Source: Planctomycetota bacterium (GTDB lineage: Bacteria > Planctomycetota > J058 > JARGOJ01). From it: a DNA stretch of 9,253 nucleotides. The DNA lies in contig JARGOJ010000285.1 in the NCBI GenBank assembly GCA_029210225.1, positions 1-9,253 on the forward strand, written 5' to 3'. Positions within the stretch are counted from its first letter, which is position 1, and the number at the start of each line of letters is the position of its first letter. A program made the translations under genes and the position numbers. Shown here in pieces: positions 1 to 5,938 of this stretch. The notes below the pieces were generated by a model that made no database searches, was not told where the DNA came from, and saw nothing but the letters and a program-made list of their open reading frames with translations.

Positions 1-813
1 CTTGCGGTTCCCTCAAAAGACCCCTTCGCTCCAGTTATTGAGTTTCACTTTTCCCGCGGTGGGTGGCGCGTCCATATCGTCAACAGCTCGGAAGAGTGCA
101 TGGAAATGCTTTCCTCCGGCGCCTACCTTGTCATCGTTGACTATGGTCTCGATGGCTCTATGGACCTCGTGAAAGAGATCAAATCAAAACGCAGCTCATC
201 CTTGGTCCCGCTGATCACACTCTATCCCTCGGATGGAGACCCCGAGACCAGTAAGGACTTCGTGGTTCTTGGCGACGAGCATTTAGTCGAGCCCTTCGAA
301 GTTTATACATTGCTCATGCTCGCCGAGAGTGAACTCGCTCGCTCCAGCGAAGAAGAGGTCATCTTCGAGCAGCAGGTTAACTTCCAGTTTGGCTCGAATG
401 AAGAGAACGCTGAGCGCGCCCTCGAAGTCGCGAACAAGCTCTTTAAGGCCTCCCGCCTCGACGCGGACGGACAAACAGCCCTCAGCGCAGCCTTCCGTGA
501 AGCCGTCGGGAACGCGATTGGCCATGGCAACGCCGGCGAAGGCGAAAAGTTAGTCAAGGTCCTATATCTCCTCGACCGAGAGAAAATCACCGTCGTTGTG
601 CAAGACGATGGTCCTGGATTCGACCATAAGGATTTTCTTGGCGCCGTCTCCGGAGGCGACGATGACGCAGTTCATGCAGCCCGTCGCCGACACGCCGAAG
701 GACGAACCGGTGGCCTCGGGATTATGCTGATGCTCAAGTGCACCGATCGATTGGAATACAACGATATTGGCAATATGCTGACCTTGACCAAGTATCTGGA
801 AAACAAAGGCTAA
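1..813 (+). CDS. Receiver-like domain fused to RsbW-type HATPase (5' partial)
   Basis: The frame is open from base 1 and ends at TAA 811-813, so the true start lies upstream. The visible 270 residues fall into two parts. The first resembles a response-regulator receiver: a strand ending VIVD (Asp codon 139-141, the likely phospho-acceptor position), a later LITL strand, and EPF where receivers normally have KPF (Glu codon 289-291), so the conserved Lys is replaced. The second is a GHKL ATPase of the anti-sigma-factor kinase (RsbW/SpoIIAB) type: N-box EAVGNAIGHGN (about 499-531), G1 box DDGPGFD (604-624) and G2 box GRTGGLGIMLM (700-732). No histidine-phosphorylation helix is visible, so a serine kinase or anti-sigma-like switch is more likely than a sensor histidine kinase. 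The partner is unknown and may lie upstream. The domain calls are solid; the biological role is inferred. Confidence 0.88.
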   Translation, partial: LAVPSKDPFAPVIEFHFSRGGWRVHIVNSSEECMEMLSSGAYLVIVDYGLDGSMDLVKEIKSKRSSSLVPLITLYPSDGDPETSKDFVVLGDEHLVEPFEVYTLLMLAESELARSSEEEVIFEQQVNFQFGSNEENAERALEVANKLFKASRLDADGQTALSAAFREAVGNAIGHGNAGEGEKLVKVLYLLDREKITVVVQDDGPGFDHKDFLGAVSGGDDDAVHAARRRHAEGRTGGLGIMLMLKCTDRLEYNDIGNMLTLTKYLENKG

Positions 814-855
814 GGCTTCCTCAATTAAAGTTGCTGAAGCACACGCCTCTTTTCC

Positions 856-883
856 TTGCCAATTTGCAAAGCTCCGCTAAACT
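856..883 (+). promoter_or_regulatory. Candidate sigma-70-type promoter of the glutaredoxin gene
   Basis: TTGCCA at 856-861 (5 of 6 to TTGACA) and TAAACT at 878-883 (4 of 6 to TATAAT) are separated by 16 bp. This predicts transcription starting near 890, some 37 bases before the glutaredoxin start. The spacing and position are right, but the match is only moderate and was judged by eye. Confidence 0.35.
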
Positions 884-926
884 GCCCCCTTTCACAGTCA
901 TGAACTTTCATTCAGGGAGTCCCGTT

Positions 927-1244
927 ATGTCTTGGACCGCCGACGACATCAAAACACGTGTCGATGCCAATAAAATCATCCTCTTCGCCAAGGGCTCCAA
1001 AAACGCCCCTATGTGCGGCTTCTCAAATCGCGCCATTCAAATCGTCGCGAGCTACCAAAAGCCCTTCGAAGTCGTGAATATCTTCGACCACCCAACTATT
1101 CGTCCTGCCCTCGTCTCATACAGTCAATGGCCCACCACTCCTCAGCTCTTCGTCAACGGCGAGCTTGTCGGTGGAAGCGACATCACCTTCGAACTTCACG
1201 AAAGTGGAGAGCTAGCGAAGAAAATCGAAGCCGCCTTCGCCTGA
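927..1244 (+). CDS. grxD: Monothiol CGFS glutaredoxin (Grx4 family)
   Basis: A 105-residue single-domain glutaredoxin. The CGFS active site is at residues 30-33 after the strand IILFAKG, with Lys22 in the usual glutathione-contacting position. The segment WPTTPQLFVNGELVGGSDI (68-86) supplies the cis-Pro72 and the GG-S-D glutathione loop. Proteins of this family bind a glutathione-ligated [2Fe-2S] cluster and deliver or store Fe-S clusters in the cytosol, often with a BolA partner; no bolA gene is visible here. I chose ATG 927 because GGGAG at 915-919 sits 7 bases upstream. An in-frame ATG at 900 would add nine residues but has no good ribosome site. The gene probably has its own promoter (856-883) and ends at the terminator at 1274-1303, so it looks monocistronic. 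The length is normal for the family. Confidence 0.95.
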   Translation: MSWTADDIKTRVDANKIILFAKGSKNAPMCGFSNRAIQIVASYQKPFEVVNIFDHPTIRPALVSYSQWPTTPQLFVNGELVGGSDITFELHESGELAKKIEAAFA

Positions 1245-1273
1245 AGGATATCCAAGGCAACGACGCGATGATG

Positions 1274-1303
1274 AGGCAGCCCAGAAATGTGGCTGCCTTT
1301 TTT
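1274..1303 (+). terminator. Rho-independent terminator after grxD
   Basis: AGGCAGCC (1274-1281) pairs perfectly with GGCTGCCT (1291-1298) around a 9-base loop and runs into six T residues (1298-1303). It lies 30 bases after the glutaredoxin stop. On the opposite strand the hairpin is not followed by a T-run, so it should not terminate the convergent kinase gene. The rest of the 237-bp gap (1245-1481) holds only a short tandem repeat. Confidence 0.85.
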
Positions 1304-1405
1304 GCATTTGACGATGGCCGAAGCACCGTTTTGTCGGGGAATGGAACCAAATCCGCAGTCATTCATAATGGATAGGGCGCACAGCAACGCGAAAAATGTA
1401 GGGGT

Positions 1406-1435
1406 CGTGGTTCGGCATTCCGTGGTTCGGCATCC
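1406..1435. repeat. 15-bp tandem duplication in the convergent intergenic gap
   Basis: Two adjacent 15-bp units, 1406-1420 (CGTGGTTCGGCATTC) and 1421-1435 (CGTGGTTCGGCATCC), differ at one base. They lie between the grxD terminator and the 3' end of the kinase gene. Just beyond, ATCCCG/CGGGAT could form a weak hairpin for the kinase transcript, but it has no T-tract. The unit is not a repeat I recognise and is probably a local slippage duplication. Confidence 0.8.
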
Positions 1436-1481
1436 CGACCTGTGTCTGCCCGGGATTTATTGTTCGCCCTTCATGACCTCG

Positions 1482-2330
1482 TTATATGTCTTCGTGCTCT
1501 TCTTCACCGCTGAGGTTTTGCATCATGAGCCAGCCCTCTAAAGCGGCCTTCATGTCTTGGGCGCTTTGAAAGCGTTGCTCTGGATCCTTGGACATGGCTT
1601 TGAGGATGATGTCCTCTAAGTCCCCGTCGATGATCGGCCACTGCTGGCTTGGGGCGACTGGAGGCTCGTGAAGGACCGCTTGTACGAGCTCTTGCCGAGT
1701 CTTGCATTCGAAGGGCAAGGAGCCTGTGACCGCATGGTAGAGGGTGACTCCGGTCGCATAGATATCCGCTCGGAGATCGAGGTCTTCTCCCAGCGCTTGT
1801 TCTTTTGGGATGTAATAGATGGTTCCGACTGTGGTTCCCTTGGCGGTGACCTCGGCGTTTTCTTCGGTCAAGGCCAAGCCAAAGTCGAGGATCTTGATGC
1901 CCTTCTCATGGATCATGATATTCGCAGGCTTGATGTCGCGATGGACGACCTTCCGGGAGTGAATGTGCTCCAGGGCGTCCAGAACCTGGATGAACCAAGG
2001 GACGCAACGAGAAGCGTGGATGACCTCTTCGCGCTCAATCATGTCGGCAAGGTTTTGACCCTTCGCGACTTCTTCCACCAAAATCAGAGTCCCATTGAAC
2101 TCCATCAAATCGAAAAAAGTAGGGATGCCCGGATGGTCTAAACCATGAAGAATACGGCCCTCATACATGAAGCGAGTTCGAATACGATCATGCTTTTCCC
2201 AGCGCTGAGCCAGAACTTTGATAGCCACCTCCCGTTTGTCTCGGAGATCTTCCCCCAGATAAACAGTCGCAGCTCCTCCTCGCCCTAATTCGGAGAGGAC
2301 CTTATAGTGGCCTATACGAGAGCCAATCAC
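1482..2330 (-). CDS. Hanks-type (eukaryote-like) Ser/Thr protein kinase, soluble
   Basis: A 282-residue protein that is almost all kinase domain. It has the Gly-rich loop LGRGGAATVYLG (15-26), VAIK with the ATP-anchoring Lys38, the alpha-C Glu57, the catalytic loop HRDIKPANI (130-138, Asp132), the DFG motif (149-151), and DLRADIYATG (185-194) for subdomain IX. All catalytic residues are present, so it should be active. No membrane segment or extracellular sensor follows; the C-terminus is a short acidic tail. One oddity is the end of the activation segment, which reads GTIYYIPKEQ (169-178) rather than the usual Y-M-x-P-E-Q. The start is GTG 2330, with GGAG at 2339-2336 on the minus strand; the frame upstream has no other start codon before a stop. 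The gene is convergent with grxD and divergent from the gene at 2452. The target is unknown. Confidence 0.95.
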   Translation of the reverse strand: MIGSRIGHYKVLSELGRGGAATVYLGEDLRDKREVAIKVLAQRWEKHDRIRTRFMYEGRILHGLDHPGIPTFFDLMEFNGTLILVEEVAKGQNLADMIEREEVIHASRCVPWFIQVLDALEHIHSRKVVHRDIKPANIMIHEKGIKILDFGLALTEENAEVTAKGTTVGTIYYIPKEQALGEDLDLRADIYATGVTLYHAVTGSLPFECKTRQELVQAVLHEPPVAPSQQWPIIDGDLEDIILKAMSKDPEQRFQSAQDMKAALEGWLMMQNLSGEEEHEDI

Positions 2331-2451
2331 GTGGGCTCCATAGCAAGCTAGCCATTCTCAAAAGATCGAAAAGAGAGCTTGATTCTACACAGCAAACTTT
2401 GTTTGAACTATGCGCTAGATCCCGGAATGTGAAATCTTAAGAGGAAAATTC
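2331..2451. promoter_or_regulatory. Divergent intergenic region with putative kinase -10 element
   Basis: This 121-bp AT-richer gap must hold the start signals for both the kinase (-) and the gene at 2452 (+). On the minus strand, TAGAAT (2387-2382) matches TATAAT at 5 of 6 positions and lies about 50 bases before the GTG start, but no good -35 is spaced from it. On the plus strand, TTGATT (2379-2384) could be a -35, but no convincing -10 follows at 16-18 bp. The ribosome site GAGG (2441-2444) for the plus-strand gene is clear. Confidence 0.35.
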
Positions 2452-2907
2452 ATGATGAACGAACAAGCAGAACCCCACAGAACACAAGCCATGGTCGTCC
2501 AGCTCCTCAACTCTTTTAGCATGGCGCCGGCCGATCATTTAGTCAGCGAAAACCCAGGTCGAATTGTTTACGGACTGACGCGAGGCTCCGCGAAGCTCTA
2601 CCTCATCATAAGCTATGACGATCAAGGCGCGTGGGTTCAAGTGATCTCTCCCATCCTCGGCCTCCCGTCAGAAGAGAAGAAACTCGCTTGTTACGAAGAG
2701 CTTCTCAAGCTCAACGCCGGCTCGCTCATCAATTGTGCGCTGGGTATCGAAGGCGAGAAAATCTGCATCAGCAGCGACCGTTCCACGAAAGATATTCAAG
2801 TCAGTGAACTCCAAGATATGGTGCTCTGCGTCTCGAAGTTCGCCGATGACCTCGACAATCGCCTCTCGGAAGAATTTGACTGTGTCTTGCTCGGAAACGC
2901 TGAGTAA
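2452..2907 (+). CDS. YbjN / type III secretion chaperone-like protein
   Basis: A 151-residue soluble acidic protein. The order of elements is an N-terminal helix (about 12-24), a strand reading RIVYGLTRGSAKLYLII, a second strand AWVQVISPI, a helix EEKKLACYEELLKLNAG, a strand pair around CALGIEGEKICISSD, and a C-terminal helix ending KFADDLDNRL. This alpha-beta-beta-helix plan, with a short helix ending in LN before the last hairpin, is the YbjN/CesT-like chaperone fold. Such proteins bind and stabilise partner proteins; the client cannot be read from the sequence and no secretion genes are nearby. ATG 2452 is preceded by GAGG at 2441-2444, 7 bases away; a second Met follows immediately. Divergent transcription from the kinase gene may mean shared control, which is inference. 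Confidence 0.65.
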   Translation: MMNEQAEPHRTQAMVVQLLNSFSMAPADHLVSENPGRIVYGLTRGSAKLYLIISYDDQGAWVQVISPILGLPSEEKKLACYEELLKLNAGSLINCALGIEGEKICISSDRSTKDIQVSELQDMVLCVSKFADDLDNRLSEEFDCVLLGNAE

Positions 2908-2980
2908 AGCTCTTTGCTCTTGCACAACGGCGCTCGCCCTTTAACTTATCCGCTCTCCTAATAAATGATGCGAGGGTGCG

Positions 2981-3529
2981 ATGAATACTGCGAAACTGGG
3001 CGAGCGTAAAGTTGTGACGAGTGTCTTGATCTGGCTGCTAGGTGGCTGGATCTTTGCAACTGCCTTCATGATGTGGGTCGCGATCGGCAACTTCCATGTG
3101 ATGAAGCCCGGCTACCTCCCAAAGGCCGCCGAAGTCTATAAAGCCATCCCCGAAGCCGACCGGGCCCTCGCTATCAAATACGGCGCGAACGAACTCAACC
3201 GCTACTTCTTCAGCTACTACAACGGCATTCAACTCGGCATCTCCATTCTTTGCTGTGGCCTCCTGGCGGCATCGCGACGCCCTGGGAAAATTGTCTGGGG
3301 CAGCCTCATCTTATGTCTCGGCCTCTGCCTGACTCTGGAGTTTTACTTCCTTCCGATCATCGTTGATCTGGGTCGAGAGATCGAATTCATGCCCCGAGAC
3401 CCAATGCCCCCCGAGGCAAAACGCTTCTTTATGCTCCATGGCATCAACAACCTATTAGAGATATTCAAAGGAGTTCTGCTCTTCACAGCGACCATCGGAC
3501 TACTTTGGCCACAAAATCCTGAAAAATGA
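2981..3529 (+). CDS. Four-helix integral membrane protein of unknown function
   Basis: A 182-residue protein with four predicted membrane segments at about 11-35, 79-98, 104-128 and 155-176, without a cleavable signal peptide. A polar loop of about 40 residues joins segments 1 and 2, and a charged loop (130-154) joins 3 and 4. Segment 3 carries E120 and ends at a Pro (FYFLPII). The last segment is preceded by LHGINN. The layout, with GGW in helix 1 and an H-G-x-x-N motif before helix 4, faintly recalls the DUF4149/TMEM205 group, but I would not assign it. GAGG at 2972-2975 lies 5 bases before ATG 2981. The 73-bp gap from the upstream gene shows no terminator, so co-transcription is possible. 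Confidence 0.75.
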   Translation: MNTAKLGERKVVTSVLIWLLGGWIFATAFMMWVAIGNFHVMKPGYLPKAAEVYKAIPEADRALAIKYGANELNRYFFSYYNGIQLGISILCCGLLAASRRPGKIVWGSLILCLGLCLTLEFYFLPIIVDLGREIEFMPRDPMPPEAKRFFMLHGINNLLEIFKGVLLFTATIGLLWPQNPEK

Positions 3530-3594
3530 CAAAAAGTTAAGAGGCTCTTCTCGTCGATAGCACAAGTAACGACATAAATAGAGGAGCCTGAACC

Positions 3595-4353
3595 ATGAAG
3601 AAAATTACTTTTGTCATCGTGTCTTTGACATGCTTACTGGCAACTGGCTGCGTCAGCCAAGCCCAACACAAAAAAGCCCAGGACGAAATCCGCGAGCTGA
3701 ACTACAAACTTAGCGCCGCTGAAAAGAACCTGAATAAGAAAAATCGCGAGCTTGATACGAGCCGTCAAAAAGCGAAGCTCGCTCAAAGAGAAGCGGCCAA
3801 TATCAAGGACCGCCTCTCAAGCAATAACAACCGCATGAACGACATGCAGAGCGATATGGTCGGCTTCAAAGAGCGCGTCCGCGCCGAGCTCGCCGCCAAA
3901 TTCCAAAAGCAAATGGGCGAGATTCAGCAAGCCATGCCGACCGTTGAAGTCTCCTCCTACGGTGGTTTGGTCCTCGAAAGCGGTGTCTTCTTCTTGCCTG
4001 GACGTCACGAGCTTCAGCCTGCTGGAAAGCGCATCCTCAAGCCTTTGATCGACAAGCTCAAAGACCCTGAGTTCGCGACCTACAGCATTGAGATCTCGGG
4101 TCACACCGACTCCGATCCCATTAAGCACTCTAAAAAGCGTTACACCGACAACTATATCCTCGCTGCGAACCGCGCCAACGAAGTTCGTCGCTACCTTGTC
4201 CAACAGGGTGTGTCGAAAGCACGGACCTACATTTCAGCTTGGGGCCCTGAGCGTCCGCTCACCGCCACGTCTCCGAAGTCAAAGAACCGCCGCGTTGAAA
4301 TTGTCATTCACCAAGAAGACGCGAGCACTATGACAGCCGGGTCGAAACGTTGA
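3595..4353 (+). CDS. OmpA-domain lipoprotein with periplasmic coiled coil
   Basis: A 252-residue protein anchored to the outer membrane. It has a lipoprotein signal (KK, hydrophobic stretch, LLATGC) with Cys19 as the lipidated residue. A highly charged helical region (about 25-100), rich in Lys/Glu/Gln/Arg with heptad-like spacing, is probably a coiled coil reaching into the periplasm. The OmpA C-terminal domain follows, with GHTD at 169-172, AANRANEVRRYL (Arg193) and KNRRVEI (230-236). Asp172 and Arg193 correspond to the residues that hold the peptidoglycan diaminopimelate in this family. The role is tethering the outer membrane to the cell wall; the long coiled coil makes it Pal-like rather than classical Pal. 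GAGGAG at 3581-3586 is a strong ribosome site 8 bases before ATG 3595. No tol genes adjoin it. Confidence 0.92.
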   Translation: MKKITFVIVSLTCLLATGCVSQAQHKKAQDEIRELNYKLSAAEKNLNKKNRELDTSRQKAKLAQREAANIKDRLSSNNNRMNDMQSDMVGFKERVRAELAAKFQKQMGEIQQAMPTVEVSSYGGLVLESGVFFLPGRHELQPAGKRILKPLIDKLKDPEFATYSIEISGHTDSDPIKHSKKRYTDNYILAANRANEVRRYLVQQGVSKARTYISAWGPERPLTATSPKSKNRRVEIVIHQEDASTMTAGSKR

Positions 4354-4382
4354 ATCTTTAGAGTCCTCGTCACGACTCCTCT

Positions 4383-4423
4383 ATTTCCCCGCGAATCGCT
4401 ACAATGTAGCCTCGCGGGGAAAT
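4383..4423 (+). terminator. Long perfect hairpin between the OmpA-lipoprotein and AMMECR1 genes
   Basis: ATTTCCCCGCGA (4383-4394) pairs perfectly over 12 bp with its reverse complement at 4412-4423. The loop itself contains a second stem, GCTAC/GTAGC (4398-4402 with 4406-4410) around AAT. It lies 30 bases after the lipoprotein stop and 26 bases before the next ATG. The T-run after the stem is short (TTT, 4423-4425), so termination is likely but not textbook. If transcription starts upstream of it, it would instead be a 5'-leader structure of the AMMECR1-rsmA operon. Confidence 0.6.
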
Positions 4424-4448
4424 TTACATTTGAGAGGAAAACGAGGCC

Positions 4449-5009
4449 ATGATTGGCGAACAAACGCCGCAGCTCCTATCCAAGACTCAGCAAGATGAAC
4501 TTCTAGAGCTTGCTCGGGCGAGCCTCAGCGCCTTTCTTTCAGGGTCAGAGAAAGAACACAGCCCACTCGGCTTCCTCAAACAAGGCGTCTTTGTCACGCT
4601 CCGGCATAGAGGTCAACTCCGTGGCTGCATTGGCCACGCGCTCCCCCGTCTTCGTTTAGATGAAGCGATTTGGCGCCTCGTCCGATCGGCGGCGCAAGAT
4701 CAACGCTTCGATCCTGTCCAGGAAAGCGAAGAAGCAGAGATTTCCATTGAACTCTCTGTTCTCACGCCCCTTCAAAAAGTTAACAATCACATGAGCATTG
4801 AGATTGGCCGGCATGGTCTCATGGTAAGGCAGGGCTTAAAATCTGGATTGCTCCTGCCAAAAGTCGCCAGCGAACGAGGCTGGGACCGAGAGACTTTTTT
4901 ATCGGCCACCTGCCAGAAAGCAGGCTTGCCCAGCACCCCATGGAAAGATGCAGACCTTGAGATATATAGCTTCCAATGTCAGGTCTTTAGCGAGGAAACC
5001 AGTCAATGA
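4449..5009 (+). CDS. amrA: AMMECR1-domain protein (AmmeMemoRadiSam protein A type)
   Basis: A 186-residue protein that is one AMMECR1 domain. The signature is GVFVTLRHRGQLRGCIG at 46-62, with the near-invariant LRGCIG at 57-62, followed by the strand AEISIELSVLTP and then HGLMVRQGLKSGLLLPKVA and WDRETFL. The biochemical function is not established; prokaryotic copies are often found with Memo-like and radical-SAM proteins, but neither is visible here, so the symbol is tentative. ATG 4449 is chosen because AGAGGA (4433-4438) lies 10 bases upstream. The TGA stop (5007-5009) overlaps the rsmA ATG as ATGA, so the two are probably translationally coupled. The length is normal for the family. Confidence 0.9.
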   Translation: MIGEQTPQLLSKTQQDELLELARASLSAFLSGSEKEHSPLGFLKQGVFVTLRHRGQLRGCIGHALPRLRLDEAIWRLVRSAAQDQRFDPVQESEEAEISIELSVLTPLQKVNNHMSIEIGRHGLMVRQGLKSGLLLPKVASERGWDRETFLSATCQKAGLPSTPWKDADLEIYSFQCQVFSEETSQ

Positions 5010-5899
5010 GCCGGAATGAAGTCAAAGATCTCCTCGGTCAAGCCAGGGTGACCCCCAAGAAGAGCCTCGGCCAGAACTTCTGCTGTGATCCTCAATTGAT
5101 CGTCGCCCTCGCCCGAGACGCCGATCCTCAACCCGACGAGCTGGTCCTAGAAATCGGCACGGGCACTGGTGCCCTGACCCGAGAGTTATCCAAGCGAGTC
5201 AAGCGCTTGATCAGCGTTGAGATCGACTCTGGACTCTACAAATTGGTCTCGGAAATCTTCAAAGACGACGACACCGTCCGATTGATTCACGCCGACGTGC
5301 TTAAGACAAAAAACAAGCTCAACCCAGTGGTCACCGACGCCATCGACGAGGAAATGCAAAAGGAAGGCATCAACGGCTTGCGGGTCATCGCCAACCTCCC
5401 CTATGCCATTACGACCCCCGTTGTGATCCAACTCATGGAATACGGCGCCAAGATTCGCGGCATGACCATCCTCATTCAGAAGGAAGCCGCGGAGCGCTTT
5501 GTGTCGAGGTCGGGGACGAAAAGTTACGGCAGCGTCTCCGTCTTGCTCGCTCAATGGATGCGAGGACGAATCCTCAGGAGCGTGCCTTCAGAAGTCTTTT
5601 TCCCACGCCCCAAAGTGCAGTCGGCGGTCCTCTCACTCGAAGCCATAGAGCCCGAGGAAAGACCGAGCCCAGAGCTCTATGCAACTCTGAGACCTATGGT
5701 GCGAGTGCTCTTTAACAGCCGCAGGAAAACTTTGAATAAAGCGTCTAAAATAGCCGCCAAGTGCGATCCAAACTTGGCCAAACTTCATGAGGCCATCTCG
5801 GCTTGTGAACTTGACGGCAGTGTTCGAGTCGAGGATCTTGAACCCGATGAATTTCGTGTTCTTGCGGCTGAACTCATCAATTTAAGAGACCGGTCCTAG
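5006..5899 (+). CDS. rsmA: 16S rRNA dimethyladenosine transferase
   Basis: RsmA (KsgA) uses S-adenosylmethionine to dimethylate two adjacent adenines in the 3'-terminal helix 45 of 16S rRNA (A1518 and A1519 in E. coli numbering) during late small-subunit assembly. The motifs are in order: KKSLGQNF (18-25), SAM-binding motif I LEIGTGTGALT (48-58), VEID (71-74) with the acidic ribose-binding residue, HADVL (95-99), the catalytic NLPY (130-133), and FFPRPKVQSAVLSL, followed by the helical C-terminal domain. At 297 residues it is somewhat longer than E. coli KsgA (273), partly through an acidic insertion of roughly ten residues at about 101-125, before NLPY. It overlaps the AMMECR1 gene by 4 bases and has no independent ribosome site of note. 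The next gene begins 39 bp after its stop. Confidence 0.97.
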   Translation: MSRNEVKDLLGQARVTPKKSLGQNFCCDPQLIVALARDADPQPDELVLEIGTGTGALTRELSKRVKRLISVEIDSGLYKLVSEIFKDDDTVRLIHADVLKTKNKLNPVVTDAIDEEMQKEGINGLRVIANLPYAITTPVVIQLMEYGAKIRGMTILIQKEAAERFVSRSGTKSYGSVSVLLAQWMRGRILRSVPSEVFFPRPKVQSAVLSLEAIEPEERPSPELYATLRPMVRVLFNSRRKTLNKASKIAAKCDPNLAKLHEAISACELDGSVRVEDLEPDEFRVLAAELINLRDRS

Positions 5900-5938
5900 A
5901 TCGCTCGAATTCTCAATGAGAAACAGTGGAGACTAAGA

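Noticed and set aside
818..840. GCTTC/GAAGC hairpin after the receiver-HATPase gene
   Set aside because: Five base pairs around a long loop without a T-tract is within chance.
738..926. Extended N-terminus for the glutaredoxin, starting at 738
   Set aside because: This would overlap the preceding gene by 76 bases and add residues unlike any glutaredoxin. The ribosome site before 927 and the family length support the short form.
1287..1541. Possible small plus-strand gene in the grxD-kinase gap
   Set aside because: It starts inside the grxD terminator hairpin, runs through the tandem repeat and into the kinase 3' end, and has no ribosome site.
1668..2141. Open frame of 157 codons on the plus strand opposite the kinase gene
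   Set aside because: The kinase on the other strand has every catalytic motif. The opposite frame is low-complexity antisense with no supporting ribosome site.
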